Source of the DNA: Lunularia cruciata
Lineage: Eukaryota > Streptophyta > Marchantiopsida > Lunulariales > Lunulariaceae
Length of the DNA: 64,000 nt
Direction: 5' to 3'
Assembly (NCBI GenBank): GCA_948567375.1
Contig: OX419756.1
Location: 56,956,552 to 57,020,551, forward strand
Shown here: positions 13,118 through 24,673 of the stretch, in pieces
Numbering within the stretch: position 1 is the stretch's first letter
How the letters are laid out: each line of letters opens with the position of its first letter
The notes under the pieces: model-generated
The model's input: the letters and a program-made list of their open reading frames with translations, nothing else
What the model was told of the DNA's origin: nothing
The model's database searches: none
Translations under genes and position numbers: made by a program

Positions 13118-15885
13118 TTAAGCTCTCGTGCACTCCTTGACAAATGTGTCAAATGCCGTGTCCATCGCTCCATATAACTCCAAGGCTAGAGGAACAAAGA
13201 GATGACCTCGCTGCATGCCCCTATACTTGGAGACCTTGCGACCTACTGATACACTCGCCACCCATCCAAAGGGATGGGAAACTATATCTTGCGTAGGGTC
13301 CGTAACCACGACATCCGCTACTGTCACCTGATCATCTCGGACCAAGTATAAGTCTGCCCTGAAACATGTCGTCTGCAAGGCATACAAATGCTCCCTCCAA
13401 GCCAAGTATCCACTCTCTCGTGCCATGGCAAACACTATGTCTCTAATGGCATCATGGGTAGCTATCCTCTATCCTCCAAAAGGACACCATGTCATGTGGA
13501 CCGCTGCTGCATCTAGTGTAGAGCCACACTCACAATTGAGTAATGAAGAGGCAGATGGGTGGACCAAACCTAAGCGAAACCTCATCGTTGTAGAGAAAGT
13601 AGCTGGTGTGAGACGGAAAGCCCTAATGCACTGTCAAGCTAGGATCCAAGACCCTGCACCCTTGCTGGAGCAAGAGCGTAGACGAGCTCTAGTAGCCTGA
13701 GGAATAGACGAGTTGACTAAGAGAGAATGTAGCGTATGCTCACACTATCACTCCATCAAGGAAGATTGTAAACCTCTAGTCCAATCTAACGATAATGAAG
13801 CAAACGGTGGAAAATCCTCTCGTGCTCGTGAGGATAGACTATCTCTTGTCTGCCGCAATAATGTCTGGAGAGAAAAGGATCCTCCCTCCACCTCTGTCAC
13901 ATAAGTCTCCAAAACCGGCCTATCAGCAACCACAAAATGAGAGGAAAGTAGGGGTATTGAGAGAGCACAACTACCCAAAAACACTATAGGTGATGTCTCC
14001 TCCATAGAAAGCAAGCCAACCCCACCACATGAGATCGGCAGAGCCATTTGTCTACGTGCCAAATCCCCTATCACGCACTCAAAGGTCCTTGGTCCAATAA
14101 TATCACCAAAGACTCCCATAATCCTCCTATCAAATGCTCTTAGATGTGATAGGAAGGATAGTGAGGGGGGAACTGTATTGATGAGGTAGGATGGTTGACG
14201 AGAAATACTGGAAGAGAGTATACAAAATGCCCCCTACGGATCTCCTAATAATGGAAGTTCATCCACATGGAGAACATCCTCTGCAAGGGCAACGTCTAAG
14301 AAGTATGTGACAAAATACTCCGATCCTACTAGCACTCCAAGAACATGAAGTCCATCTGTGGATGTGATACATCCCTCTGGAAGCTCAAGGTGGGGAGGGA
14401 TACCTAAAGGGGACCATGCCTTACACTTTGACACCTTGACTCTCAAGCCTACTAGATGTAGCTCGGTAGTCAAGTAGTCAAAGGCCTGCCTAATCTGATC
14501 TACAAGGCCTACGATGTGTGTATCATCTACCAAGGAGGGAAATACACAACTTGGCATGGCCAATGTAGTAGATAGGAGAGCTCTAAAGTGAGCCATGGCA
14601 AATAAGGGCCCTCCCAAAGGATCTCCCTAACGTGTACCAATAGCTGACTCCAAGACGGTGACTCCTTCTTGTGAACCACCATGCTGGTAGTAAAGGGAAG
14701 CAAGAGAACCATAAAAAGACCGCACAAAAGGAATGAGACTCGCCAAGGATCCACCAACCTCCCTAAGCTCTCTTAAGATGGATGCACGTGAGACGTTATT
14801 AAAAGCGTTCTCAACATCCACCTGTAGGACGACCCACTCCGGATGGATATCTATGAGTGCTCTAATGCCTAGAGATATAGTCTCACATCCTCCTGGTGTA
14901 GCTACTCCAAACTGATGTGGACTAAGGCGTTGTCAAAAGTGAGAACAATGCTGAAGGACAATAGTGCGACTGACCAAACGCAAAAAGATCTCTCCAATAG
15001 CAATCGGTCTAATGCCTCCCGTGTCCTTCTCCATCACGAGAAGTCGACTAGCACTTAACATCCGACTAACAAACATAAGAATGTCTCCTCTCGCTACAGT
15101 TGCAACCACCTGAAACAACTCAATAAAACCACTAGAAGGATCATCTGCCTGGAAGCAATCTCTAAGGTGCTCATAAACCATCCTTGACAAGCCTCTTGGG
15201 GAAAGGCGAGGGGCAGTGCACAATGCTTGTGCAAATAGCGAGCTATCAAGACATAAAGGCTGCTCAAGCTGATAATCTAAGACCTCTAGTTGTAGTCCCT
15301 CTACTGCTATAGGATGCAGTGAGCGTAAGGAAGAGATGGTCTCATCAATAGGACTCGATATTGACAAAGGGTGTAGCACTCGTGCTGCTCTACTAAACTC
15401 TCTTGCCTGACCCAATGTCCTACATCATCGTCATCGAGTGGAATCTGTGGTATCCTATGGCAATGCCTATCTCCTAAATCGTGTAGCCCTAACAAACTCC
15501 TCTTGAAGGGCTGCCCAATCCCCCGCTCGGAATCGACAAAATCTAGCAGCCACCTCTCTATGCCTCGCACGTCCCCCTCTAGCATAACAAAGACACCATC
15601 AAGGGAGTAGGAGGAATAGGAACCATGCTAACTTGTCCAACGGATCACGTGCCAAACGATCTAGTGGTAGGCGAAAAGCCTATCTAGTCTCATCATGGAG
15701 TGTGCGAGGTAGCCTATGGAATAGACATGGACATGGAAAACTAGTCTCAAATAACCCTAAAATGCAACCCGCTTGAGAAGCTAACCACTCCCATGACTCG
15801 ATCGGTATCCTTGGAACGATCAACGAAGGTATAGAAGAAGCATGCGTAATCCCAAGTGTCATTACTGTCTATGTTGTCGCTCGTC
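13118..15885 (-). pseudogene. Reverse transcriptase/endonuclease ORF of copy A
   Basis: This is a decayed ORF for target-primed reverse transcription. One frame is kept for about 2.7 kb, interrupted only by stops (for example at 15680, 14933, 14627, 14234 and 13748). In order it holds an N-terminal region, 'KDTGGIRPIAIGE', motif A 'MDVENAFNNVSR' (near 14820), motif B 'QGDPLGGPLFA' just after an in-frame stop near 14627, motif C 'LVDDTHIVG' (near 14520; usually ADD), a thumb-like part with 'LPISCGGVGLLS' (near 14040), a CCHC motif (CxC, then H and C, about 13485-13530), and a C-terminal block with 'VADVVVTDP' and 'FVPLALELYG' (13350-13150). That last block resembles the PD-(D/E)xK restriction-like nuclease that follows a CCHC motif in R2-like elements. 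Calling it RLE-type is an inference, since the catalytic residues cannot be proved by eye. Confidence 0.72.
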
Positions 15886-16140
15886 TCACGTGGGCATCCC
15901 AAGTGATCCAATCATAGTCCTTGTGCATCCTTCCCACATGGGTCTTTACCCCTTGTGAGGTGAAGCGTCAGTGACACATCGTGCATGGTGTATCCCGACC
16001 CGCTCTCGACTACCCCATATGGGAAGGTGTAGCCATGGCTAGCACAAGAATAATGATAATAACACATGCTTCTCCTCTCCATATGTCCCCATGTCTACAA
16101 AACCACAACCCCTCACATCACAACTCACATAAGAAAATAA

Positions 16141-16430
16141 TCTCTCCAAACCCTAAAATCTATAAGTTTTCATAACTTTCAATTTCCATCTACAAAATTT
16201 TCAAACTAAATTCCCATGGAACATAATCATGAAAACCAAGAGATTGGAAATGAAAATTCCAGACCCATCACTCTCAATGTATAATGATCACTCTAAACCC
16301 TAAAAAATCTAAAAATTCCCATAACTTTCTACTCTATTTTCCATAATCTTCAATCTAAATCTAAATACCAATGGAATTGAAATTGAAAAACAAAGAAAAT
16401 CTACTATTCACTCTAATGCTACGAAGCTAG
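16141..16430 (-). repeat. Two leader units in copy A with telo-box motifs
   Basis: Two related AT-rich units, offset by about 147 bp, lie at the 5' end of copy A. Both contain AAACCCTAAA (near 16149 and 16296), followed by a similar phrase 'cataactttc'. The motif is the plant telo-box. Tandem 5' units resemble the promoter monomers of some LINEs. The similarity is imperfect. Confidence 0.45.
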
Positions 16431-16972
16431 AGAGCCCTCAGAAATTATGGATGTTGTCTCACATCTCTCCCTATGCTCTCCTGTCTCCACACTCTCCCGG
16501 AGTTCCCTCTCTCGATTCGCTTTATCAGATTAACTTAAACATGCCAATTCCTTATCAATTTTCCTTAAATTGAGGGAGTTATCAATTTTCCTTAAATTGT
16601 CAAACAGAAACCCGGAATTCTAGAGAATTCACCATTGACTTACAGGGAGCTCACTCCAAAATTCCAGAGGGCTCGTTCCGAAATCCCGACATTTTCTCTC
16701 AAACATTCCCAAGGAGTGTATTCTGTTTTTTGTTTCGAATTCTCGCTCAGGAGCATGGGATTTGGAGAATTCACCCCCAAAAGGAGGAGGAAATGGAGCT
16801 TTTGGTGTGACGCCCGACGACTGCTTAGCCTGCATCACCGGAAGATGTCATTTTAGTCCCCTAGCCATGCGGCCGATTAGACGATTTTACGTTCTCGAGC
16901 ATTCGCTCGCTCGCTTGCTTTGGTATATGAACATTTTAAGGTGTGGAATTCAGAAGATGCAAAGTGCAGGGG

Positions 16973-17183
16973 GGTAATCGAGGTCGTTCACGAGGAAAAT
17001 CGAGGCAAAGATGGGGAGGAAAGCAGACGGGGAATAGGCGAGTTTCAGTCCTGAGTTGGCTGAAACTGTGGGGATTGCGAGGACTGTACGGAGGTAATCG
17101 AGGATATTCAAGAGAAAAATCGAGACACAGAAAATGAGTGAAACAGACGGCCACTGGGCGAGTTTCAGCCTGAGTTGGCTGGA
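16973..17183 (+). repeat. Tandem duplication, period 120 bp
   Basis: Two adjacent copies start with GGTAATCGAGG at 16973 and 17093 and both run through 'GGCGAGTTTCAG' to 'TGAGTTGGCTG'. They differ at many single sites, so the duplication is not recent. No coding function is apparent. Confidence 0.7.
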
Positions 17184-19301
17184 TCCGTCGAAGCTAGGAG
17201 ATTATGTTGTGGGAACTCACCTCGAGGCGGAGGATTGCCCCAGATATCCGGGAAGTTCACCCCGACGTGATACCATTATTCTTCATCAGCGTAACAGGCA
17301 CGAGAACATTACAGATATCACTTGACACGTCGGTTGCCAACTAGGACAATCAGCTACCACGCTGGACCACGTCAAGCACTGGGGTTCTGTTAAGTCATTC
17401 TGCCAACTTGGGGTGTCGTTAAGTCGAAGTGCCAAATCATCCAACGTATGTTAAGTCCATCTTTGTTAGAACTCCTACACGCGCACGTGTACAACATGAC
17501 CTACATTTCATGTCGTCTTTTCTTGTCATTCCCCATATCCTGATTATAAATGTACGCAAACACACCATACCGAAAGGTCATTGGTTGCTGGTCACAAAAC
17601 TACACTGACGGACGGGCTTGACATCTCTCAGTAAACAGCTCTTTTGCTGAGACCGCACTCAAACTGCAAAAGACCAAACCCCGATGCATCACTGCTATAA
17701 GAGTATCCAGTCCCTCATTGGAGATTCTCTTGTTTATCACTTTTGGCTTGCATAATATTCTATTATATTCTTCTATTCTATTTTATTATGCTAGTCTATC
17801 GGGCTAGAAAGACGGATAGCTTTTCTCAGCAGTAGAACTCCTCAAATAAACAAATGGACGATTGTAGGGGGGGAGGTGAACCCGGTCCTTGACAAATTGG
17901 TACTCTATACAAGAACGAGAGGAGTCTAAAAGAGATGTTGTGAAAATAGTTAAATGGTCCTGCAGCGTAAGTGTACCACAACAAAGTAGACTCTCGCGGG
18001 AAAAGTGAATAAGTGAACACATAAAATGTCTGGGATGCTGCAATAGCTATCTAGGGCTCGACGGTACGACATAAGTCATATGGCTTTATGGTTCTTCATG
18101 ACGATAACACATACCAAGTCTTATGCAAATGAAGCATCTAGGGATGTCGATAGCCGACATTGTATACCTTTGATTGTCATGAGAGGAAACGTTAAACAAG
18201 AATCGTTCCAAACTTTCCATAGGAATTACGATGAGTATTGCCATGATGTACTGCATTTATTCCATTCTCATATCTGGAACAATCTGGGGAGATTGTGAAC
18301 ATTCCTATTTCTTGCTAGTCTATTGCTCAGTGCCCCGCGAATCTAAAGACAGTAGGGGTATTCAGTGGGGCATCTCCGGATGCGGGAGCGATTCCGTAAA
18401 ACAAGTTACGGGTGTCCGGAGGTGACACACACATATTCGTGATCCTATCCACTCGCGTGAAGAGTCTCTTTCTTATGTAACCGAACTCTCTCCTGAATTT
18501 TCAGAAATTTTCGTACTCGGTTTAGGATCTCATTCAAGTGCAGTGCGTATGGTCATTACGCGTTGTCCCTTAAACTTCTACGTAGTGCCTTAACTTCCGT
18601 AGCATTTCCGTAAAATCTGCACTTGAAACCCCCTTGTGTTCTAGTCGTCTTGTTAACTTTCATAAGGACACTAAATTCAAATGTGGAATATTGACCGCTG
18701 ATAGCTTCACTCATCATCTCAGGCTTGAGCTAGAGCAGTCGAAGCTTCATGGTAAAGTTAAAAGAAATGTTGTAATGCGAGAGTGTAGTAAGCACCCAGC
18801 TATTCCCATCACTATATCTTTTTGTCGAGAGAAAGGTTCATCATTTGTTGAGTCCTGAATTTAGTAGATCTTGACAAGAATCAATGCAGCAGTCAACAAT
18901 TCATGCTCAGGAAGTTAGAGGAAAAGTTGCATATGTCCAGAGTGCAGGCACTAAGCACCCAGCTATTCAATTACTGTACTCTTTGCCGAGAAAAAGCTTC
19001 ACCACGTATTCATTCGTGAAATAGTAGCTCTTGATGACATTTCAACCGTTTATCGTTCTGTTCTGAGTAGGATGTATCACACCGGTACCTCATCTTTATA
19101 TGTCTACCCTAAACGAGATCTTCCTGCAAGTGTCACATGAGGTTAGAACACCTCACAGTAGAATCTTCATATGTGTGTGCGGTGCGACCTATCCGCAGAT
19201 ATCTGTATGAGGCAGACATATCAATATCTCAACGAGCGTGTCAACTTCAGAGTAGTTGAGGTGGAGAAACATACCAACAACCAGCATGTCGATCATTGTA
19301 G

Positions 19302-19318
19302 CTCTCTCTCTCTCTCTC
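19302..19318 (+). repeat. CT microsatellite
   Basis: An uninterrupted run of CT dinucleotides. Confidence 0.85.
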
Positions 19319-19360
19319 AAGATCGTGAGTTTATTACAGAATTTACATGTCCAGTTCAAC

Positions 19361-19732
19361 TCAGGAACTGGGCTTGAAAGGGAGAGCGATGAAATGCATT
19401 TCCATCTGACCTATCGGCATCCTTGGACTTCTTTATTTTTTAATATTTAAGGTAAAAGGGGCTGAAGTAAACTTTCTATTTCTTCTTTTCCTGTCCTATT
19501 CGCAAATTTTATACATATATACATGCATGCATAACTGTTCTTACATCAGGAACTGGGCTTGAAAAGGAGAGCGATGAAACGCATTTCCATCTGACCTATC
19601 GGCATCCTTGGACTTCTTTATTTTTTAATATTTAAGGTAAAAGGGGCTGAAGTAAACTTTTTATTTCTTCCTTTTCCTGTCCTATTCGCAAATTTTATAC
19701 ATATATAGATGCATGACTAACTGTTCTTACAT
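19361..19732 (+). repeat. Tandem duplication, period 185 bp
   Basis: Two nearly identical units start with TCAGGAACTGGGCTTGAAA at 19361 and 19546 and end at 'ctgttcttacat'. Only a few substitutions or one-base indels separate them, so this is one of the youngest duplications in the window. Confidence 0.88.
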
Positions 19733-20129
19733 CTTTTATCAATATGTTTAAGCACATGAACATCCCCAGTTAGGTAATCAATGTGTACATTATAACTTCT
19801 TATATCCACGTTCTCCTGAACAACCTTCTTAATCCTTTTACGTAAGTATTTTCCTGGGCAGGTACCTAAAGGAGACCTCACAAACAGGTTCTATAGCCAT
19901 CTAGACTCTAAACTTTCGTGGACCAGATTTAAGTGGACATACACTATATGAAACCTCGAGATTAAGTCCAAAGCCTTATATCCAAGCAGTAGGCCAAAGT
20001 CACCTGGAGCACCATAAGGCGAACATTAAGACCTCTCCGTGTACCGCGTACCGTGATCCGTATTGCCGGGTAATAAATAAACAACGTAGATAAATAAAAA
20101 TATATAGCCCTTGCTTCAAGACATGGGGA

Positions 20130-20212
20130 TTAGCCCCATTTTACCTTTTTTGTCTCTCCCTTGTCCGGCTTGATGGGGTCTTCCCATCCTTCGTTTTTTC
20201 TAAGCGGTCGCC
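20130..20212 (+). repeat. Dispersed 3'-tail repeat, solo copy 1
   Basis: An 83-bp unit starts TTAGCCCCATTTTACC, contains TTGATGGGGTCTTCCC and ends GCGGTCGCC. It matches the 3' end of the non-LTR copies A and B but has no reverse-transcriptase sequence beside it. It forms an inverted pair with 20856-20937. Confidence 0.7.
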
Positions 20213-20490
20213 TTTCACTCCTTCAAGACATAAGCTTCATTCATAGAGTTTTCTGCTCAAGGTCGTGCGCGATCTGAAGGTTGTAAGGCCAATGCAAGCA
20301 GAACACATAGCCACTATTAATATCCCGTATATACTTGTTTCAAGAGTAGTTTTGATTAGTCATTGCGATCAGATTTGGGAACAAAAATCCGAAATTGCTC
20401 TTACATGTCGCAAGGCATATTCATCCCACTTCCCAGTTGTGATATTACCAATGCTGGTTGGCTGTTAGGGAGTCTTGTCGATGTCCTGAA

Positions 20491-20515
20491 AAGAATTTCG
20501 TGTCACGAAATTCTT
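20491..20515. repeat. Perfect 25-nt palindrome
   Basis: AAGAATTTCGTG, a central T, then its exact reverse complement CACGAAATTCTT. Two 12-bp arms with a 1-nt centre are unlikely by chance. It lies between the inverted tail repeats at 20130 and 20937. Confidence 0.8.
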
Positions 20516-20855
20516 GGAATAACCGTCGTTTCACTTGACGAAGCTCTGCTATATTAAGAGGTTAGATTAAAAAATTTTATTAACCTTCCAACACCATCAT
20601 ATTAAGGCTTGCTGCTTCTCAAAATCTCGAAAATAGTGAATTTAAACGCCTCGGCGGGGGTTGCATCTGAGTTGTTCTGCTTGACTCGGATGGTGCACCC
20701 TGGATTTCTAAGCAGGACAGGCACGTCTGACCTTAGACACCCTAAACAAAAATGCATGAATGAAGAGGGGAATAATTGCGTCAACAGAGGCGTTCATGCA
20801 TCGACATTGGCCTAATTTAAGGGTAACTCAGTTGTAAGATCTCTTATGTGAAAAG

Positions 20856-20937
20856 GGCGACCGCGTAGGATAAAAAGAAGGATGGGAAGATCATCAAGCC
20901 GTACAAGAAAAAGACATATGAGGTAAAATGGGGCTAA
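20856..20937 (-). repeat. Dispersed 3'-tail repeat, solo copy 2
   Basis: A minus-strand copy of the tail unit. On the plus strand it begins GGCGACCGCGTAGG and ends TAAAATGGGGCTAA. It lies 643 bp from the oppositely oriented copy at 20130-20212, and the pair could be the ends of a foldback-type unit of about 808 bp. Confidence 0.7.
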
Positions 20938-22289
20938 GCCACAATTTCACTAATCTGTTATGTCACTCATTGTGATTAAGTAATTGTCCGAGTTAAGCAG
21001 GATTGAGTGAACTGACAAGTTGGAAATGCGCGCTTATCATCACGGAATTGAGAGCGCGAGAGCAGAGTAGGGGGCGATGGACGTGGTCCATAATTGAAGC
21101 AGAAATGTTGAACTACATGCGCATGTCCTCCTTTCTCCGCATATCTTGTAGCTACAGTCTTTACAGTGGGAGAAGCGAGGTGGACTTTTTAAATCATTCA
21201 CTTTATGGTGGAGAAGGAGGAGGAGCAGTGCAAACTCTGTATGTTGACAAATTCATATGGTGAAACCTACCAATAAAGCGAGGGACCCAAACGTAAGGAA
21301 GAAGAGGAAGAGGTGGTGGACGAGAAGTTTGACTAAAAGCAAAGGAACTATGGAATGCACCAAGATGTAATCTAACACCTCTACCCAACAAAGAAGAATA
21401 TCTAACCGTCCACTCAGTCTCTTAAGGTCCCCTTAAAGTGAAACAAATTACTTGAATCATGAACTTCCCTACTCACTGCGGAGTAGAAAAGAAGATCAAC
21501 TTGTGGCAAATATCCTCCTCGCTACCTCAGAGGTCCTCACCGCTATATATTATACATTGTTAAGGTACCCCAAAAGTGAGACCGGAACGACATGCATAGC
21601 ATCGCCATGCTGCACCTGGAGGGCACATTGTCGCCCGTCCAGTTGGATAGTCCACTGTGCATATCAGAGGGCAATTAAAGGTTTCATGGTTATCACCTGG
21701 AGGAGGGTCCCAGTTCAATGATGCTCCCAATAAAACAAAACGATCATTTCCACCACGACCTACTCGTTGCTGCTGCCCTCCTATGTAGACACCTAAATGG
21801 ATCTGTCTCATTCTTATGCGGTACTTCCTCATTCTAGACGATGGTAGGGTTCACGTTTTGATCTCAAAGAATGAACAAGGTTTGTTCCCACAATGTGATG
21901 ATATTCAGGCGGATAAATGTAATGAACCCTTTGTGAATGTCTAAACCTTCATTCAAAATCGCCACAGCACGCACCTCTCAACAACACAGTTCTCCTGTAT
22001 GTTCGATGACAATTATTTGACGATGACAATTATAAACAATTATGCGCATCTAAGTTTAGGCCCGATTGTTTGTATGAGATTACTACAATCAGGTGAGGTT
22101 TCGAAATCATCTCAAGTTGCAGAGAAGATAAAATTGTAGGGTTCTATGGATATGCATCCACCTATCCATGGTATGTCCTTCCCATTTCACAACGATAAAA
22201 TGACGACCGGCATTCTTGTCGTATAGTCTTCTGGCCTTCTCCAATGGAACATAGAGTCATGCAACATTCTGCGTGAAACATGATAGAGT
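20938..22289. other. No recognisable gene
   Basis: Unassigned sequence. A minus-strand open stretch of 90 codons at 21560-21832 has no recognisable motif. Confidence 0.35.
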
Positions 22290-22437
22290 TGTTAACTGAA
22301 TTGTAGTCTGTTTGGCCCTCCATGGAGCTCTATCGTTGCCACACCGCATGGTTAAATCTTGTCAACCAAATTGCAGTCTGTTTGGCCACAATGGAGCTCT
22401 ATCGTGGCCACACGCATAGTCAAATCTTGTCACCCCA
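22290..22437 (+). repeat. Tandem duplication, period about 70 bp
   Basis: GTCTGTTTGGCC occurs at 22306 and 22376, each followed by 'atggagctctatcgt.gccacac' and 'aaatcttgtca'. The pair ends exactly where copy B of the non-LTR element begins. Confidence 0.7.
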
Positions 22438-23547
22438 GCATAGATAAGTAGGCTACACCTTGTAGATTTGAGAATCAAGGTGTCAAAGTGCAGAGCATTG
22501 TCCCCTTCATGTATTCCTTCTCACCTTGAGCTTCCAAAGAGGTGTGTCACATCTATAGATGAACAACATGTTCTTGGAGTGTCAATAGAATCCAAAGATC
22601 TTTTCATATGCTTCTTAGGCACTGCACTTGTAGAGGATATTCTCCATGTGGATGACCTTACTCTATTAGGCAATCCACAGGTGGCATTTGGTATACTCTC
22701 CTCTAGTATTGCTTGTCGGCCAATTTACCTTCTCCGCACAATTCACACTTCCTTGACTTTCCTATCAAGTCTGAGAGCTTTTGATAAGAGGATTATGGGA
22801 GTCTTTGGTGATATCATTGGACCATGGACATTTGAGTGTGTGATGGGGGATTGGCATGTAGACAGATCTCTACCAATCTCGTGCGGAGAGGTAGACCTAT
22901 TATCTATGGAGGATATGACACCTATAACAATTTTTTGAGTTGTTGTGCTTCCTTAGCACCCCTACTTTTCTCCCATTTTGTGGTTGTTGATAGGCCAATT
23001 TTGGAGACATATGTGACCAAGGTGGAGGAGGGATCCTTTTCTCTCCAAGTGTTATTGCGGGAAACAAGAGATGGTATATCTCCACAAGCACGGGAGGACC
23101 TTCCATCCTTTGCTTCCCTACCATCAGAGGTTGAGGTTTGCAATCTTCCTTGATAGAGCAATAGTGTCAACATATGCTACATTCTTTCTTAGTTGACTTG
23201 TCCATTCCTCGAGCCACAAGAGCACGTCTTTGTTCTTGCTCTGACAAGGGTGCATGCTCTTGGATCCTAGCTCGACCATGCAGCAAGGGTTTCCGACTTG
23301 TACCAGCTACTTTCTCTACATTAATGAGGTTCCACTTGGGTTTGGTCCATCCGTCTACGTCTTTGATATTCACCTATAAGTGTGGTTCTTTACTAGATGC
23401 AACAATGGTCCATATGACACCGTGTTCTTACGGAGGACAAAGGATAGCTACCCATGATGCCATCAAGGATATAGTGTTTGCTATGGCATGAGAGAGTGGA
23501 TACCTTGCTTGGAGGGAGCATTCATATTCTTTGAAGATGACACATGT

Positions 23548-24091
23548 CACACCATTTGTAATGTCACATCTAGATTGCTCAGACATTAGTGTTGCAATGA
23601 TAGTAGTTAGAGGTATTTTAGCAGTTTCCCATAGACTACTTTCCGTCGGTCAGATTTTATGATTGGGGTACTGACTTCACAATGGGGCCCACCGTCACTT
23701 TGCACCATTCGCACCATCGAGTGTGCTGCCAGCGGGACTGTTAGGGTTTCAGACCTAGCTCAAGTCAAGGGGTATACTTTCAAATTGTAGCTCTAAAGAG
23801 TTCATTTCTCTAATGTTGAGCCTTTGAGTTCTTGGTTATGGTGGACAGAGGCCAATGAGCGTCACCTGGATTCTCTTAGGTAGAGTGGGTGTGGCTTGAT
23901 TGTAATCAGTGTCCAGTTGTTGGTAATTTATAGAGTGACAGATTTAGTACTGATCTGAGTTGAGTTGAGTTGATTCAAGAGTTGCAAACGATCTGATTGA
24001 TTGTGACACTTTAGAGTCTATGTATGACTTATGTGTGAGTTGTGCTTTTATAGTGTATGATGTTGATAGCAATGTTTATACGCACGACACA
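23548..24091. mobile_element. Insertion of about 545 bp within copy B
   Basis: Copy A is continuous here, but copy B is interrupted by about 545 bp flanked by CATGT at 23543-23547 and 24092-24096, a likely 5-bp target duplication. The insert begins CACACCATTTG and ends CGACACA, with no clear inverted termini. Its first 280 bp resemble 55990-56280, including GGGGCCCACCGTCACTT. The type is unknown; a solo LTR or a non-autonomous element are both possible. Confidence 0.6.
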
Positions 24092-24577
24092 CATGTTAGA
24101 GCAAACTTATACTAGGTCCGAGATGATCAGGTGATAGTGGTAGATGTTGTGGTTATACCCTACTGTATGATGCAATTTTGGAGGGAGTGATTACTCATCC
24201 TTTTGGATGTACAGCGAGCAGAGCAGCAACATGCAAGGTCTCCAAGTATAAGGGTATACAGCGAGGTCACCTCTTTGTTCCTCTAGCCTTGGAGTTATAT
24301 GGAGCTATGGACATGACGTTTGACACATTTGTCAGGAGTGCACAAGAGCTTATCATATTATACACCAGGGGTTACCACTCTCACTCTTATACTTTATAGC
24401 ATACTTTACCCAACATGTGTCCATTGCTCTATAGAGTGCATTGGCTAGTCCAATCTATAGGAGAGCAATCACTCTAGGTGATACTTCTTTGGATGCTCCA
24501 CTATTTTGTAAAGTGTATGATTTGCATAGCTTAGATATTTGAGGTGCAGTAGTGCAGATTTCTCATATCTATACTAT

Positions 24578-24673
24578 TGGGGCCTATCTCCATTTTACCT
24601 CTTTTGTCTCTCCCTTGTGCTTGTGCGGCCTGGTGGGGTCTTCCCCCTCCTTCTTGTGTTCTATGTGGTCACC
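24578..24673 (+). repeat. 3'-tail unit at the end of copy B
   Basis: The tail runs from GGGGCCTATCTCCATTTTACC to GTGGTCACC. Its junction with the preceding 3' UTR ('cagatttctcat') is the same as in copy A, so it belongs to the element's 3' end. Confidence 0.75.

Larger units (their letters stand above)
12805..16540 (-). mobile_element. Non-LTR retrotransposon, RLE-type, copy A (decayed)
   Basis: This is a nearly full-length but inactive LINE-like element on the minus strand. From 5' to 3' it has an AT-rich leader with two related units (about 16145-16430), one long reverse-transcriptase frame broken by stops (about 15885-13118), a 3' untranslated part (about 13117-12893) and a tail (12892-12805). 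The limits come from alignment by eye with copy B (22440-24673) and copy C (27705-35400). The 3' UTR and tail match copy B through the same junction. No target-site duplication was found. The superfamily follows from the reverse-transcriptase motifs and the C-terminal CCHC plus nuclease-like block. I cannot name the clade. Confidence 0.75.
17184..20129. other. No recognisable gene
   Basis: No protein family is recognised on either strand. The stretch contains a short CT microsatellite (19302-19318) and the 185-bp tandem duplication listed separately. Composition is ordinary and CpGs are present. Confidence 0.4.
22440..24673 (+). mobile_element. Non-LTR retrotransposon copy B (5'-truncated)
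   Basis: This plus-strand copy starts inside the reverse-transcriptase region, just after motif C ('LRIKVSKCRALSP'), and runs through the thumb-like part, the CCHC region and the nuclease-like C-terminus into the same 3' UTR and tail as copy A. 5' truncation is normal for LINE insertions. The frame is shifted at least twice (usable frames change near 22900, 23160 and 24180). The first Cys of the CCHC motif reads Tyr. An insertion at 23548-24091 interrupts the nuclease-like domain. The copy is inactive. Confidence 0.75.
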
